The notes beneath the pieces are model-generated. The model saw only the letters and a list, made by a program, of their open reading frames with translations, searched no databases and was not told the DNA's origin. The position numbers and the translations under genes were made by a program. A stretch of DNA of 6,243 bases from Acidobacteriota bacterium (lineage in GTDB: Bacteria > Acidobacteriota > Terriglobia > Acidiferrales > UBA7541). The stretch spans positions 1-6,243 of the forward strand of contig QHYO01000255.1 of NCBI GenBank assembly GCA_003224135.1, given 5' to 3'. Position 1 is the stretch's first letter; every line of letters begins with the position of its first letter. This document shows, one piece after another, positions 1 to 5,714 of the stretch.

Positions 1-1
1 C

Positions 2-61
2 ATCCCTCACGACCAACTCCGCGAAATCCTCCGCAGACACAACCGCCTCATCGAGCACTAA
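2..61 (+). CDS. 3' end of an unidentified protein-coding gene
   Basis: The first 19 codons of the window are open in frame 2 and end at a TAA. The deduced tail is IPHDQLREILRRHNRLIEH, a charged, probably helical C-terminus, and the third codon positions are rich in C as in the neighbouring genes. This suggests the end of a real gene whose body lies upstream. The fragment is too short to assign a family, and chance cannot be excluded. Confidence 0.4.
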   Translation: MPHDQLREILRRHNRLIEH

Positions 62-257
62 ATCCAGTCCCGCTGCCGTCGACGACGTCCGCTCCTTCAG
101 TACCCACGAACAAACACGACGACATCACGTTGATCATCGCGAAGCGCTCGGCGTGAGTCTTTCTTGGTCTTGCGCCAGCGGCTATTGCCCCGATCCATGC
201 TAACGTCATTTCATCGCTGCTCGGTCCGAGTTCATTACATTTACCGGTGAAGGAAAT
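62..257. other. Intergenic region before the DUF1080 gene, nothing recognised
   Basis: I see no intact gene, RNA gene or convincing promoter in this stretch. Near its right end GGTGA (246-250) and AAGGA (250-254) precede the ATG at 258 and can serve as a ribosome binding site. No hairpin followed by a T run is visible after the TAA at 61. Confidence 0.4.
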
Positions 258-1049
258 ATGGAAAAACGAACGCGAGCGTTGATCTTAGCCGCGGCTGCAA
301 GCCTCGCATTTTTCGGATGGCCGATTGCCCATGGCAGGACCGATGTCGAAGTTCAAACGCTCTTCAATGGCAAAGACCTCACGGGTTGGGATGGCGACCG
401 CGACGTCTGGTCAGTTCAGGCGGGCGCAATCACCGGTCAAACCACGGCACAGAATCCTCGCAAGGAAAATACGTTTCTAGTCTGGCAGGGCGGGAATCCG
501 GCGAACTTCGAATTGCGTGCCTCCTTCCGCATGGTCGCAAAAAACGACAAGAATTTCGCCAACTCCGGGATTTATTATCGCAGCCGTGTGGACGCCGCCA
601 GCAAACAGGTAGTTGGCTATCAGGGAGATATGGATGCGTCGCTGCCGGATTATCTCGGAGCGCTGTACGAGGACGACCGCGGCACAATTGCGAAAAGCGG
701 TCAGCGGGTTCGCGTTTTTTGCTCGGACGGCAAACCAAAGATTGAAATTCTCGGCCAGACCGCCAGCGCAGCCGAGATCGGAGGACTTTTCGCCGAACTC
801 AACGCGGGTCACTGGCTGCACTACGTGATCATCGCCGAGAACAACCATCTGCGGCACTACATAAACGGAAGACTCACCGCCGACGTGACAGACGGGGACG
901 ACACAAAGCCCAAATCCGGCATCATCGCACTGCAAGTCCATCACGGCGCTGCCATGCTGGTTCAATTCAAGGACATCCAAGTCAAACCGCTGCAGTCGAC
1001 CAGGTCCGGTCTTTCTGCTACCACGAACAATGCGACGACAGCGCAGTGA
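258..1049 (+). CDS. Secreted DUF1080 (3-keto-disaccharide hydrolase-like) protein
   Basis: This 263-residue protein has a typical signal peptide: basic n-region KRTR, a hydrophobic stretch at about residues 7-24, and likely cleavage near 24-27. The remainder is one DUF1080 domain (Pfam PF06439, a concanavalin-like jelly roll). Hallmarks are LFNGKDLTGW (35-44), W51 with the following GAITG, FLVWQG (73-78), NSGIYYR (102-108), VGYQGDMD (119-126) and a late HYINGRL (200-206), ending in IALQVHHG and a last strand FKDIQVKPL. The family is common in exported proteins of Acidobacteria, Planctomycetes and Bacteroidetes. Some members act on 3-keto-glycosides, but most are uncharacterised, so the substrate is unknown. 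It would act in the periplasm or outside the cell. The last ~18 residues are a low-complexity Ser/Thr/Asn tail. It appears monocistronic. The start is supported by GGTGAAGGA just upstream and by the signal peptide. Confidence 0.85.
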   Translation: MEKRTRALILAAAASLAFFGWPIAHGRTDVEVQTLFNGKDLTGWDGDRDVWSVQAGAITGQTTAQNPRKENTFLVWQGGNPANFELRASFRMVAKNDKNFANSGIYYRSRVDAASKQVVGYQGDMDASLPDYLGALYEDDRGTIAKSGQRVRVFCSDGKPKIEILGQTASAAEIGGLFAELNAGHWLHYVIIAENNHLRHYINGRLTADVTDGDDTKPKSGIIALQVHHGAAMLVQFKDIQVKPLQSTRSGLSATTNNATTAQ

Positions 1050-1209
1050 TCGTCGCCAGACGCCTGACCGCGTATTAGGCGCACTGTCACGCGGCCGTAC
1101 ACACGACTTCGGTATAAGGCAAGCTCCCCAGGCTAGTACTCCGCAGCGGCCGAACATTTCGGTAGCTTTTCTCTGCACGAAACCCTGTAAGCGCCGCTAT
1201 CCCTTTGAA

Positions 1210-1224
1210 TGCATGGACCATGCA
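1210..1224. promoter_or_regulatory. 15-bp perfect dyad, possible operator
   Basis: TGCATGGACCATGCA is a perfect inverted repeat of two 7-bp arms around a single A. The outer cttt (1203-1206) and aaag (1224-1227) can add further pairing across a bulge. It lies about 110 bp before the mlaE ATG, where an operator for a dimeric regulator could sit. The cognate regulator is unknown, and the site has no visible second copy in this window. Confidence 0.35.
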
Positions 1225-1288
1225 AAGCACCCTGGTGGAATGGTTCTTGCTCTTTACGATAAGACGGAGACGCGAAGATTCGTGTAAA

Positions 1289-1305
1289 CACTGGCTTTGC
1301 CAGTG
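1289..1305 (+). repeat. 7-bp stem-loop in the mlaE leader
   Basis: CACTGGC-TTT-GCCAGTG forms a perfect 7-bp stem with a three-base loop, ending 30 bases before the mlaE ATG at 1336. It has no downstream T run, so it is not a standard terminator. It could shape the 5' end of the operon mRNA. The in-frame TTG at 1297 lies on the loop and the start of the right arm, which argues against TTG as the start codon. Confidence 0.4.
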
Positions 1306-1335
1306 GCGCGCGCATTCTTCCGATTCGTTCTCGTG

Positions 1336-2145
1336 ATGGCCAACTCCGCCACAAGTATTAACCGCACAGGTAGCCTCTCCGCGACCGGAGACGTGGTCGT
1401 CAAGTTCTTTGAATGGTTCGGCAATCTCGGCATCTTCTGCGCGCAGTGGGTTCGCACAGCCTTCACACCGCCGTACGAACTGCGAGAGTTTGTTCATCAA
1501 TTTGACGAGTTGGGCTCAAAGTCGCTGCCACTGGTGGCGCTGGCCGGAGCTGCAACCGGCATCGTAATCACCCTCTCTACGCGGGACAGTCTTATCCGGT
1601 TCGGTGCGAAATCACTTCTTCCCGCTGTGGTCGTTTTTTCGATCCTGAAGGAGAGCGGCCCCATCATCACAGCTCTGGTCGTCAGTGGCCGCGCAGCTGC
1701 CGGTATCGGCGCCGAACTCGGCGCGATGAAGGTCACCGAGCAGATCGACGCAATGGAAGCCTCAGCCGTAAATCCATACAAATTTCTGGTGACGACGCGT
1801 GTCTTGGCTTGCATGTTGATGCTTCCGCTGCTCACTTTAGTATCGGATTTCTTCGGCATCTTGATGGGCTGGATTGCCAGTACAGCGGCGGAGCCTATCT
1901 CACTACGGCTCTTTATTCACAACGGTTTTAAGGATGTAACCTTCCACGATTTCCTGCCGCCAACGCTGAAGACCATTGTGTTCGGGCTGCTCATCGGGAT
2001 GATTTCATGCTTCCAGGGAATGCGCGCCTCGGGCGGCACCGAAGGCGTCGAGCGTGCCGCAACAAACTCCGTGGTCCTGGCTTCTCTCTTCATCATCCTG
2101 GCCGACGTGTTGCTTGTTCGCTTGATTCTCGTATTTTTTTCCTGA
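1336..2145 (+). CDS. mlaE: MlaE-type permease of an MCE phospholipid ABC transporter
   Basis: This 269-residue multi-pass inner-membrane protein belongs to the MlaE/YrbE permease family (Pfam PF02405) and is close in length to E. coli MlaE (260). It would be the membrane core of a transporter that moves phospholipids between inner and outer membranes. Family landmarks are LPLVALAGAATGIVITL (65-81), the strongly conserved central stretch AAGIGAELGAMKVTEQIDAM (121-140), NPYKFLVTTRVLA (146-158), the hydrophobic run LMLPLLTLVSDFFGILMGW, and GMISCFQGMRASGGTEGVERAATNSVV with the GG motif at 233-234, followed by a last membrane segment (247-268). I chose the ATG at 1336; an in-frame TTG at 1297 would add 13 residues but lies in a hairpin. 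Neither has a strong ribosome binding site, so the start is uncertain. It heads a tight operon with mlaF and mlaD. Confidence 0.92.
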   Translation: MANSATSINRTGSLSATGDVVVKFFEWFGNLGIFCAQWVRTAFTPPYELREFVHQFDELGSKSLPLVALAGAATGIVITLSTRDSLIRFGAKSLLPAVVVFSILKESGPIITALVVSGRAAAGIGAELGAMKVTEQIDAMEASAVNPYKFLVTTRVLACMLMLPLLTLVSDFFGILMGWIASTAAEPISLRLFIHNGFKDVTFHDFLPPTLKTIVFGLLIGMISCFQGMRASGGTEGVERAATNSVVLASLFIILADVLLVRLILVFFS

Positions 2146-2149
2146 GAGG
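2144..2149 (+). promoter_or_regulatory. Ribosome binding site of mlaF (selects a GTG start)
   Basis: GAGAGG overlaps the TGA of mlaE and lies 9 bases before the GTG at 2159. This spacing fits the GTG, whereas the in-frame ATG at 2171 would be 21 bases away. The overlap with the stop codon suggests translational coupling of mlaE and mlaF. Confidence 0.55.
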
Positions 2150-2158
2150 CGCGCCCCG

Positions 2159-2956
2159 GTGACCAAACAAATGCTGGACAAACAACCACGCGAGGTAAGC
2201 AGCAAAAAAACAAAGAGCAAAAGCTTGCCACCCGCGATCCAGGTGGAATCGCTCAGCAAATCTTTCGGCGAACAAACCGTCCTGAAGCGCATCAGCCTGG
2301 AAATTACGCAAGGCGAAACGCTCGCCGTTCTGGGGCGCAGCGGCACCGGCAAGAGCGTCTTGCTCAAATTGATTATCGGCTTGCACAAGCCTGATGCGGG
2401 TTCGATTCGCGTCAACGGAGCGGAGGTCACAAACCTGCCGCCGAAGGAACTTAACGAGGTCCGCAAAAAAGTCGGCTTTTTGTTCCAGCAGGCGGCACTT
2501 TACGATTCACTGACCGTCGAAGAAAACGTCGCCTTTCCGCTGCGCCGCCATTCCAAGATGTCCGACGGCGAGCGAAACAAACGCGTGCACGACCTGCTCG
2601 CAAGCGTGGGAATGGACCAGGATGCGCACAAACTGCCTGCCCAACTCTCCGGTGGAATGCAAAAACGCGTCGGCCTGGCGCGCGCCCTGGCTCTCGACCC
2701 CGAAATCTTGCTTTTTGATGAGCCCACGGCGGGTCTGGATCCGATCACTGCTGCGGAAACCGACGACCTGATTCTACGTCTGCAGAAAGAGCGTCACCTG
2801 GCGTCAGTGGTCGTGACCCACGATATTCACGGAGCGCGGGCCGTTTCTGACCGGCTGGCTCTGCTGCGCGATGGCGAAATTCTGATCGAAGGGACCTTTG
2901 AGGACTTGCGAAAGAGCCGCGATCCATTTGTCGTGCAATTTTTGAACGGCTCTTAG
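2159..2956 (+). CDS. mlaF: MlaF-type ATPase of the MCE phospholipid transporter
   Basis: This 265-residue cytoplasmic ABC ATPase powers the MlaE permease. The motifs are complete: Walker A GRSGTGKS (59-66), Q-loop FLFQQAALYDSLTV (Q110), signature LSGGMQKR (163-170), Walker B ILLFDEP with catalytic E188, D-loop AGLDP (191-195) and H-loop H221 in VVTHD. FQQAALYDSLTVEENV and the LSGGMQKRV variant are characteristic of the MlaF/Ttg2A branch rather than of amino-acid or sugar importers. The first ~25 residues are a Lys/Ser-rich extension before the ATPase core starts at IQVESLSKSF. The GTG start is chosen because of the ribosome binding site at 2144-2149. It begins 13 bases after mlaE and ends 10 bases before mlaD. 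All catalytic residues are present, so it should be active. Confidence 0.93.
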   Translation: MTKQMLDKQPREVSSKKTKSKSLPPAIQVESLSKSFGEQTVLKRISLEITQGETLAVLGRSGTGKSVLLKLIIGLHKPDAGSIRVNGAEVTNLPPKELNEVRKKVGFLFQQAALYDSLTVEENVAFPLRRHSKMSDGERNKRVHDLLASVGMDQDAHKLPAQLSGGMQKRVGLARALALDPEILLFDEPTAGLDPITAAETDDLILRLQKERHLASVVVTHDIHGARAVSDRLALLRDGEILIEGTFEDLRKSRDPFVVQFLNGS

Positions 2957-2960
2957 GGGA
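2955..2960 (+). promoter_or_regulatory. Ribosome binding site of mlaD
   Basis: AGGGGA overlaps the TAG stop of mlaF and lies 6 bases before the ATG at 2967. This is a good match and spacing, supporting this start and coupled translation within the operon. Confidence 0.6.
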
Positions 2961-2966
2961 ATAGCT

Positions 2967-3881
2967 ATGTCTACGGCGTTTCGAGTCGGCGTTCTGGTCG
3001 TTTTGGCAGTATTGTTTCTGTCTATCGGCGTCTTCTTGATCGGCACCTACCGCTTGAAAGCTGATTTCCAAAACGTCGCCGGTCTAAACAATGGCGCCGA
3101 AGTTAGGATTGGCGGAATTCATCAGGGCACCGTTAAGGAGATCGATCTGCCTTCGCAGCCAGACGGGAAGGTGACCGTGGTGATGAATCTGCGCACTCCA
3201 ACCCGCAATATCGTTAAGAAAGATTCGCGTGCGTCCATCAAGACGGAAGGGCTCCTGGGCGACAAATATGTCGAAATCTCCTTCGGTTCGCCCAAGGCAG
3301 AGGCCGTCGGAAACTACGACACAATCGCGAGCGAGACTCCCAAAGACATGTCGGAAGAGACCCGTGCACTCACCAACGAAGCCCGTGAGGGTCTCTCGGC
3401 CTTTCGTGACAACATGGAGGCCCTCCAGCACAATTTCCTACTCCGCGGATTTTTCGAAAAGCGCGGGTACAACGGTACTGGCGAATTGACCCAGCACTCC
3501 ATCCCTCGACTTCCGGCACGAACGCCTGCCAAAGAATTCAATTACGAATCGAAAGACATTTTCGACAAGCCCGATAGTGCGAAACTGAAGAACAAGAAAC
3601 CACTGGACGATGCCGGGAAGTTTCTCGAAGAGAATCCTTTCGGTCTCGCCGTCGTTGCCTCGTCGGAAGCAAAGGGCGATACCGACAAGCTCCGCGTGCT
3701 CACTGAAGCTCGCGCAAAAGTTGTTCGCGACTACCTAACGCAGAGTTTTAAGCTGGACGACAAACGGGTGAAGACCATCGGACTTGGCAAAACCAAGAAG
3801 GTCGACGAATCTTCCAAGCTCCTCATCCTTGTCTATCCGCCCGCTGCCTCGCCTCAACGTTCGTCGCCATCCGGCCAGTAG
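2967..3881 (+). CDS. mlaD: MlaD-type MCE lipid-binding subunit with a C-terminal OmpA-like domain
   Basis: This 304-residue protein has three parts. Residues 6-28 form one membrane anchor (GVLVVLAVLFLSIGVFLIG) with a short cytoplasmic N-terminus. Residues about 31-110 are an MCE domain (PF02470): DFQNVAGLNNGAEVRIGGIHQG, then MNLRT, IKTEGLLGDKYVEISFG. MCE domains hexamerise into a ring that holds phospholipid in the periplasm on top of the MlaE permease. After a helical linker with HNFLLRGFFEKRGY (155-168), residues about 196-290 resemble an OmpA C-terminal domain: DIFDKPDSAKLK (197-208), LAVVASSEAKG (227-237), LTEARAKVVRDYL (245-257) and RVKTIGLGKTK. R249 matches the conserved Arg of the LSxxRAxxV motif and E234 takes the place of the conserved Asp, with the usual 15-residue spacing. 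E. coli MlaD (183 residues) lacks this tail. I am confident of the MCE part and fairly sure of the OmpA-like part. Confidence 0.9.
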   Translation: MSTAFRVGVLVVLAVLFLSIGVFLIGTYRLKADFQNVAGLNNGAEVRIGGIHQGTVKEIDLPSQPDGKVTVVMNLRTPTRNIVKKDSRASIKTEGLLGDKYVEISFGSPKAEAVGNYDTIASETPKDMSEETRALTNEAREGLSAFRDNMEALQHNFLLRGFFEKRGYNGTGELTQHSIPRLPARTPAKEFNYESKDIFDKPDSAKLKNKKPLDDAGKFLEENPFGLAVVASSEAKGDTDKLRVLTEARAKVVRDYLTQSFKLDDKRVKTIGLGKTKKVDESSKLLILVYPPAASPQRSSPSGQ

Positions 3882-3927
3882 CCCAGACAGCGAGTGGCGC
3901 ACAGTCGTGCTGCCTATCACCTTGGGC
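3881..3927. terminator. Possible shared terminator between convergent mlaD and mddA
   Basis: The 35-base gap between the two convergent stop codons, with its immediate edges, can fold into a nested structure. The outer arms are GCCCA (3881-3885) and TGGGC (3923-3927). The inner hairpin is GGCGCAC-AGTC-GTGCTGCC (3896-3914), with one bulged base. No T run follows on either strand, so this is a tentative call based on structure and position. Confidence 0.3.
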
Positions 3928-4651
3928 GCTTTGTGAAAGGAAGCAGCATCGGCGTCCGCTGACGGTACTGCCTGTACGCATCCCCAAAAAAACTGATCAA
4001 ATCATGTTCTTCGAATTGAATCGCCACTAGGATGTAGCCCGTCGTTGCGATCGAAAATAACAGGTGCCCCTGAGTCATCCTGGGTGTGGCCCAGAACGCG
4101 ATGAGGAACCCGAGGTAGATGGGGTGGCGAACACTCTGGTACAGCATCGGCGTTTTGAAGCCAATTGGTTCATAGGGCTGGCCGCGCAAGTGCAATGCGA
4201 CCTGCCGCAAGCCAAAAAGATCAGTGTGGCTCACCATAAGCGTGCTTCCTAAAACGGTAAGCCAGCCAATACAAAAAAGAGCCCAGAGTATCCATCGGCC
4301 GGCAGCGTTCTCGACGTTCCATACAACTCCGGTCATCGGCTGCCACTGCCAATAAAGCAAATCGAGGGCCAGACTCGCGAGCAGGACATACGTGCTTCGT
4401 TCAATGGCGTGGGGAATGACCTTTGTCCAAGCACGTTTAAACCACTGGCGCGCCATCACACTGCGCTGGATAGCGAACAGCCCCAACAAGAGCGCATCGA
4501 TTAGCAAGGCCTCGACGGAAAAAACCCCTCCATCCGAATCAATCGATTTGGGAACAAAAAAGTTCCCAACAAAGCCGATGGCGTAGAGAAATGTCAGAAA
4601 GAAAATCAGGTATGCGACAAGCCCATATAGGAACGCCGCGATCTTGCCCAT
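3917..4651 (-). CDS. mddA: Methanethiol S-methyltransferase-like membrane protein (MddA/NnrU family)
   Basis: This 244-residue integral membrane protein is closest, from memory of the family, to MddA. MddA transfers a methyl group from S-adenosylmethionine to methanethiol, making dimethyl sulfide, and is widespread in soil bacteria. Features are a hydrophobic N-terminus [21 protein letters not shown] (7-27), FVPKSID (32-38), a helix at 46-61 followed by [20 protein letters not shown], helices at about 119-139, [11 protein letters not shown] (141-151), then the C-terminal methyltransferase hallmarks RHPIYLGF (175-182) and [19 protein letters not shown] (213-231), shared with the NnrU and isoprenylcysteine methyltransferase superfamily. 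The ATG at 4651 is preferred over a GTG at 4660 because the ribosome binding site overlaps that GTG. A good promoter lies about 100 bp upstream. It appears monocistronic and convergent to mlaD. The alternative is an NnrU-like protein of other function. Confidence 0.78.
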   Translation of the reverse strand: MGKIAAFLYGLVAYLIFFLTFLYAIGFVGNFFVPKSIDSDGGVFSVEALLIDALLLGLFAIQRSVMARQWFKRAWTKVIPHAIERSTYVLLASLALDLLYWQWQPMTGVVWNVENAAGRWILWALFCIGWLTVLGSTLMVSHTDLFGLRQVALHLRGQPYEPIGFKTPMLYQSVRHPIYLGFLIAFWATPRMTQGHLLFSIATTGYILVAIQFEEHDLISFFGDAYRQYRQRTPMLLPFTKRPR

Positions 4652-4658
4652 TGTGTCC

Positions 4659-4665
4659 ACCTCCC
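4659..4665 (-). promoter_or_regulatory. Ribosome binding site of mddA (decides the start)
   Basis: On the - strand GGGAGGT occupies 4665 to 4659 and sits 7 bases before the ATG at 4651. The upstream in-frame GTG (4660-4658) overlaps this element and cannot be the start if the element is used. Confidence 0.65.
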
Positions 4666-4749
4666 GAGCCTACGTTTCACTTTTCTAAGGATTCGCTTTG
4701 GACGTAAACCTCAGCCGTTGAAAAACCACCGTGGCAGGAATTTGCGCGA

Positions 4750-4778
4750 ATCCTAGCTCGGCATTATTTCCCTGTCAA
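4750..4778 (-). promoter_or_regulatory. Sigma-70-type promoter of mddA
   Basis: Read on the - strand, a perfect -35 TTGACA (4778-4773) is followed by exactly 17 bases and a -10 TAGGAT (4755-4750; 4 of 6 to TATAAT, with the key TA..AT). Transcription would start near 4743, giving a leader of about 90 bases to the ATG at 4651. The orientation and distance fit mddA. Confidence 0.6.
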
Positions 4779-4780
4779 GC

Positions 4781-4819
4781 TGGATACCCGCGGTGTGGAT
4801 ACCCGCGGTGCCCGCGGTG
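4781..4819. repeat. Tandem 15-bp repeats directly upstream of the mddA -35 box
   Basis: TGGATACCCGCGGTG occurs twice in perfect tandem (4781-4795 and 4796-4810), followed by a 9-bp partial copy CCCGCGGTG (4811-4819). The core CCGCGG is itself palindromic. The array begins 2 bases upstream of the -35 of the mddA promoter, a place typical of activator sites. It also abuts the left end of the IS remnant, so slippage or insertion could equally have created it. Confidence 0.7.
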
Positions 4820-4824
4820 TCGCT

Positions 4825-4868
4825 GCAAAATGAGAATGTCCGGTTTGAGCAAAGTAAGAGAAATGTCC
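4825..4868 (+). repeat. Left end of the IS remnant with two transposase-site-like copies
   Basis: Two related copies lie in tandem: GCAAAATGAGAATGTCC (4825-4841) and GCAAAGTAAGAGAAATGTCC (4849-4868). The second shares AGAAATGTCC exactly with the complement of the right end (5184-5175). Repeated end motifs of this sort are typical of transposase binding sites. Confidence 0.6.
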
Positions 4869-4892
4869 GCTTTATAGGTGGCCGAGGGCCCT

Positions 4893-5194
4893 ATGGAAAC
4901 GGAGCGAATCGCCTTGAGCCAGCGAGAACGGGACCGGCTAGGGGTGCCAGACGGCTCGCCAGGTAGCCGACGATCACACCGCCAGCCGGGATAGCAACCG
5001 CTGGCGCGGAGCGGCGACTGGATTGCTCACACTGGCTACGCTTCCGCGGCCGGTATCACCGCCTGCGCCATTGCCCGGCACCCCTGCGACCGTCCGCAAG
5101 TCCTTCCCGGCCTACGGCCTCCAGGACCCAATACCATGTGCCTGCCGATCACCCCCGGAGGAAACCGTGGAACAGGACATTTCTAATTTGCTAG
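4893..5194 (+). pseudogene. Remnant transposase gene (N- and C-terminal fragments only)
   Basis: From ATG 4893 the reading METERIALSQRERDRL resembles the start of ISNCY-type transposases. It then passes into unrelated residues and stops at TAG 4992-4994. The other end is readable in a different frame from about 5021 to the TAG at 5192-5194. It includes HWLRFRGRYHRLRHC near its start and PADHPRRKPWNRTFLIC at its end, a Pro/Arg-rich tail with the DHPxRKPW feature I associate with the C-terminus of the same transposases. The DNA-binding helix-turn-helix and the DDE catalytic core, which need roughly 1 kb, are absent. The product cannot be active. The deletion junction lies somewhere in 4941-5020. 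Confidence 0.55.
5175..5191 (-). repeat. Right inverted end of the IS remnant
   Basis: The complement of this segment reads GCAAATTAGAAATGTCC and matches the left end as described there. It overlaps the last codons and lies immediately before the TAG of the transposase C-terminal fragment, an arrangement common in compact insertion sequences. Confidence 0.6.
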
Positions 5195-5352
5195 GTACCC
5201 GCAGGCGTCAAACGGTTGAGCTTTACGCATCCCGGCATATCTTTCCCGCATACAACCGCGTTTCGCAGAGAGCGGGAGTGCATAATAGAAAAATCAGCAC
5301 TGGCGCTCGACTCCCAAGTAGAATGCGGGTTCGCTGCCGAAAGGAAAGCGTC

Positions 5353-5700
5353 ATGCGAACCGTTCAATTCCTCATTTGTCTATTTGCTGTAGCGTTCCTT
5401 GCCTCGGCGCCGGCGCTGCCCCAGGAAGTTCAACCGGCGAAGAAGCTCACCATCATCGGAAAACTCACTCGCGTAATGGCTATCGGAGGAGAATCGACAG
5501 GTTGGTCACTCGAATTGAAACGCCAAATCGCGCTGGAAGGGAAGAAGATGAGATCAATCGAAATCAGCGGTCCAGCCGAAGAATTCGAGAAGCTCAACGG
5601 CCAGCGCGTCCGTGCCAAAGGGAGTCTAATCCATCGAACCGGCATCGAGCGCGCCGATCATCTGGTCCTCGAAGTCACTTCTATCAGCGCCGTTAAGTGA
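5353..5700 (+). CDS. Small exported protein of unknown function
   Basis: The gene encodes 115 residues with a clear signal peptide: MRTVQFLICLFAVAFLASA, cleavage probably near APALPQ at about 20-25. The mature ~90 residues begin with GKLTRVMAIGGESTGWSLEL, then an Ile-rich segment (SIEISG), then KLNGQRVRAKGSL and HLVLEVTSI. The predicted alternation of beta strands with GKL and AKG turns suggests a small OB-fold-like barrel. I recall similar uncharacterised proteins from soil Acidobacteria but cannot name a function. The ATG at 5353 is chosen over a longer frame open from 5023, because AAGGAAAG (5341-5348) precedes it and the signal peptide starts there; the longer frame runs through the IS remnant. 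A CATAAT at 5281-5286 may be a -10 box, without a clear -35. It is convergent with the response regulator 14 bases away. Confidence 0.75.
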   Translation: MRTVQFLICLFAVAFLASAPALPQEVQPAKKLTIIGKLTRVMAIGGESTGWSLELKRQIALEGKKMRSIEISGPAEEFEKLNGQRVRAKGSLIHRTGIERADHLVLEVTSISAVK

Positions 5701-5714
5701 GCCGCGCTCTGTGG

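Larger units (their letters stand above)
1050..1335. other. Leader region upstream of the mla operon
   Basis: This gap of 286 bases contains no gene I can support. It holds a perfect 15-bp dyad (1210-1224) and a 7-bp hairpin (1289-1305), listed separately. A candidate -10 TACGAT (1255-1260) has no acceptable -35 at the right distance, so I do not call a promoter. Behind the DUF1080 stop, cgcct/aggcg (1061-1065/1077-1081) can form a 5-bp stem, but it lacks a T run and is not a convincing terminator. Confidence 0.4.
4820..5195 (+). mobile_element. Internally deleted insertion sequence remnant (MITE-like)
   Basis: This stretch of about 375 bp is bounded by imperfect inverted repeats. Left GCAAAATGAGAATGTCC (4825-4841) matches the complement of 5175-5191 at 13 of 17 positions. 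Inside are the beginning and end of a transposase coding region in two different frames, with the catalytic middle missing. The layout suggests an ISNCY-type element; that family name is from memory and tentative. The exact outer ends are uncertain. TACCCGC occurs on both flanks (4800-4806 and 5196-5202) and could be a target duplication, but the spacing to the inverted repeats differs. It cannot move without a transposase supplied in trans. Confidence 0.65.

Noticed and set aside
1061..1081. Possible terminator after the DUF1080 gene
   Set aside because: The stem is only 5 bp with an 11-base loop and there is no T run.
477..1178. Long open frame of 233 codons on the - strand
   Set aside because: It lies antisense over the DUF1080 gene, and its product is Arg/Cys-rich without any recognisable domain. 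The + strand frame has a signal peptide and clear family motifs.
1232..1260. Possible promoter of the mla operon with TACGAT as -10
   Set aside because: No -35 hexamer with an acceptable match lies 16-18 bp upstream (TGGTGG and neighbours score poorly).
1297..1335. TTG start adding 13 residues to MlaE
   Set aside because: The codon sits in a perfect hairpin and has no ribosome binding site. The ATG at 1336 gives a length close to the family norm, though the point is not settled.
5023..5352. Long upstream extension of the small exported protein
   Set aside because: The extension crosses the IS remnant in a frame different from the transposase fragments and is Pro/Arg-rich noise. The signal peptide and ribosome binding site mark the start at 5353.
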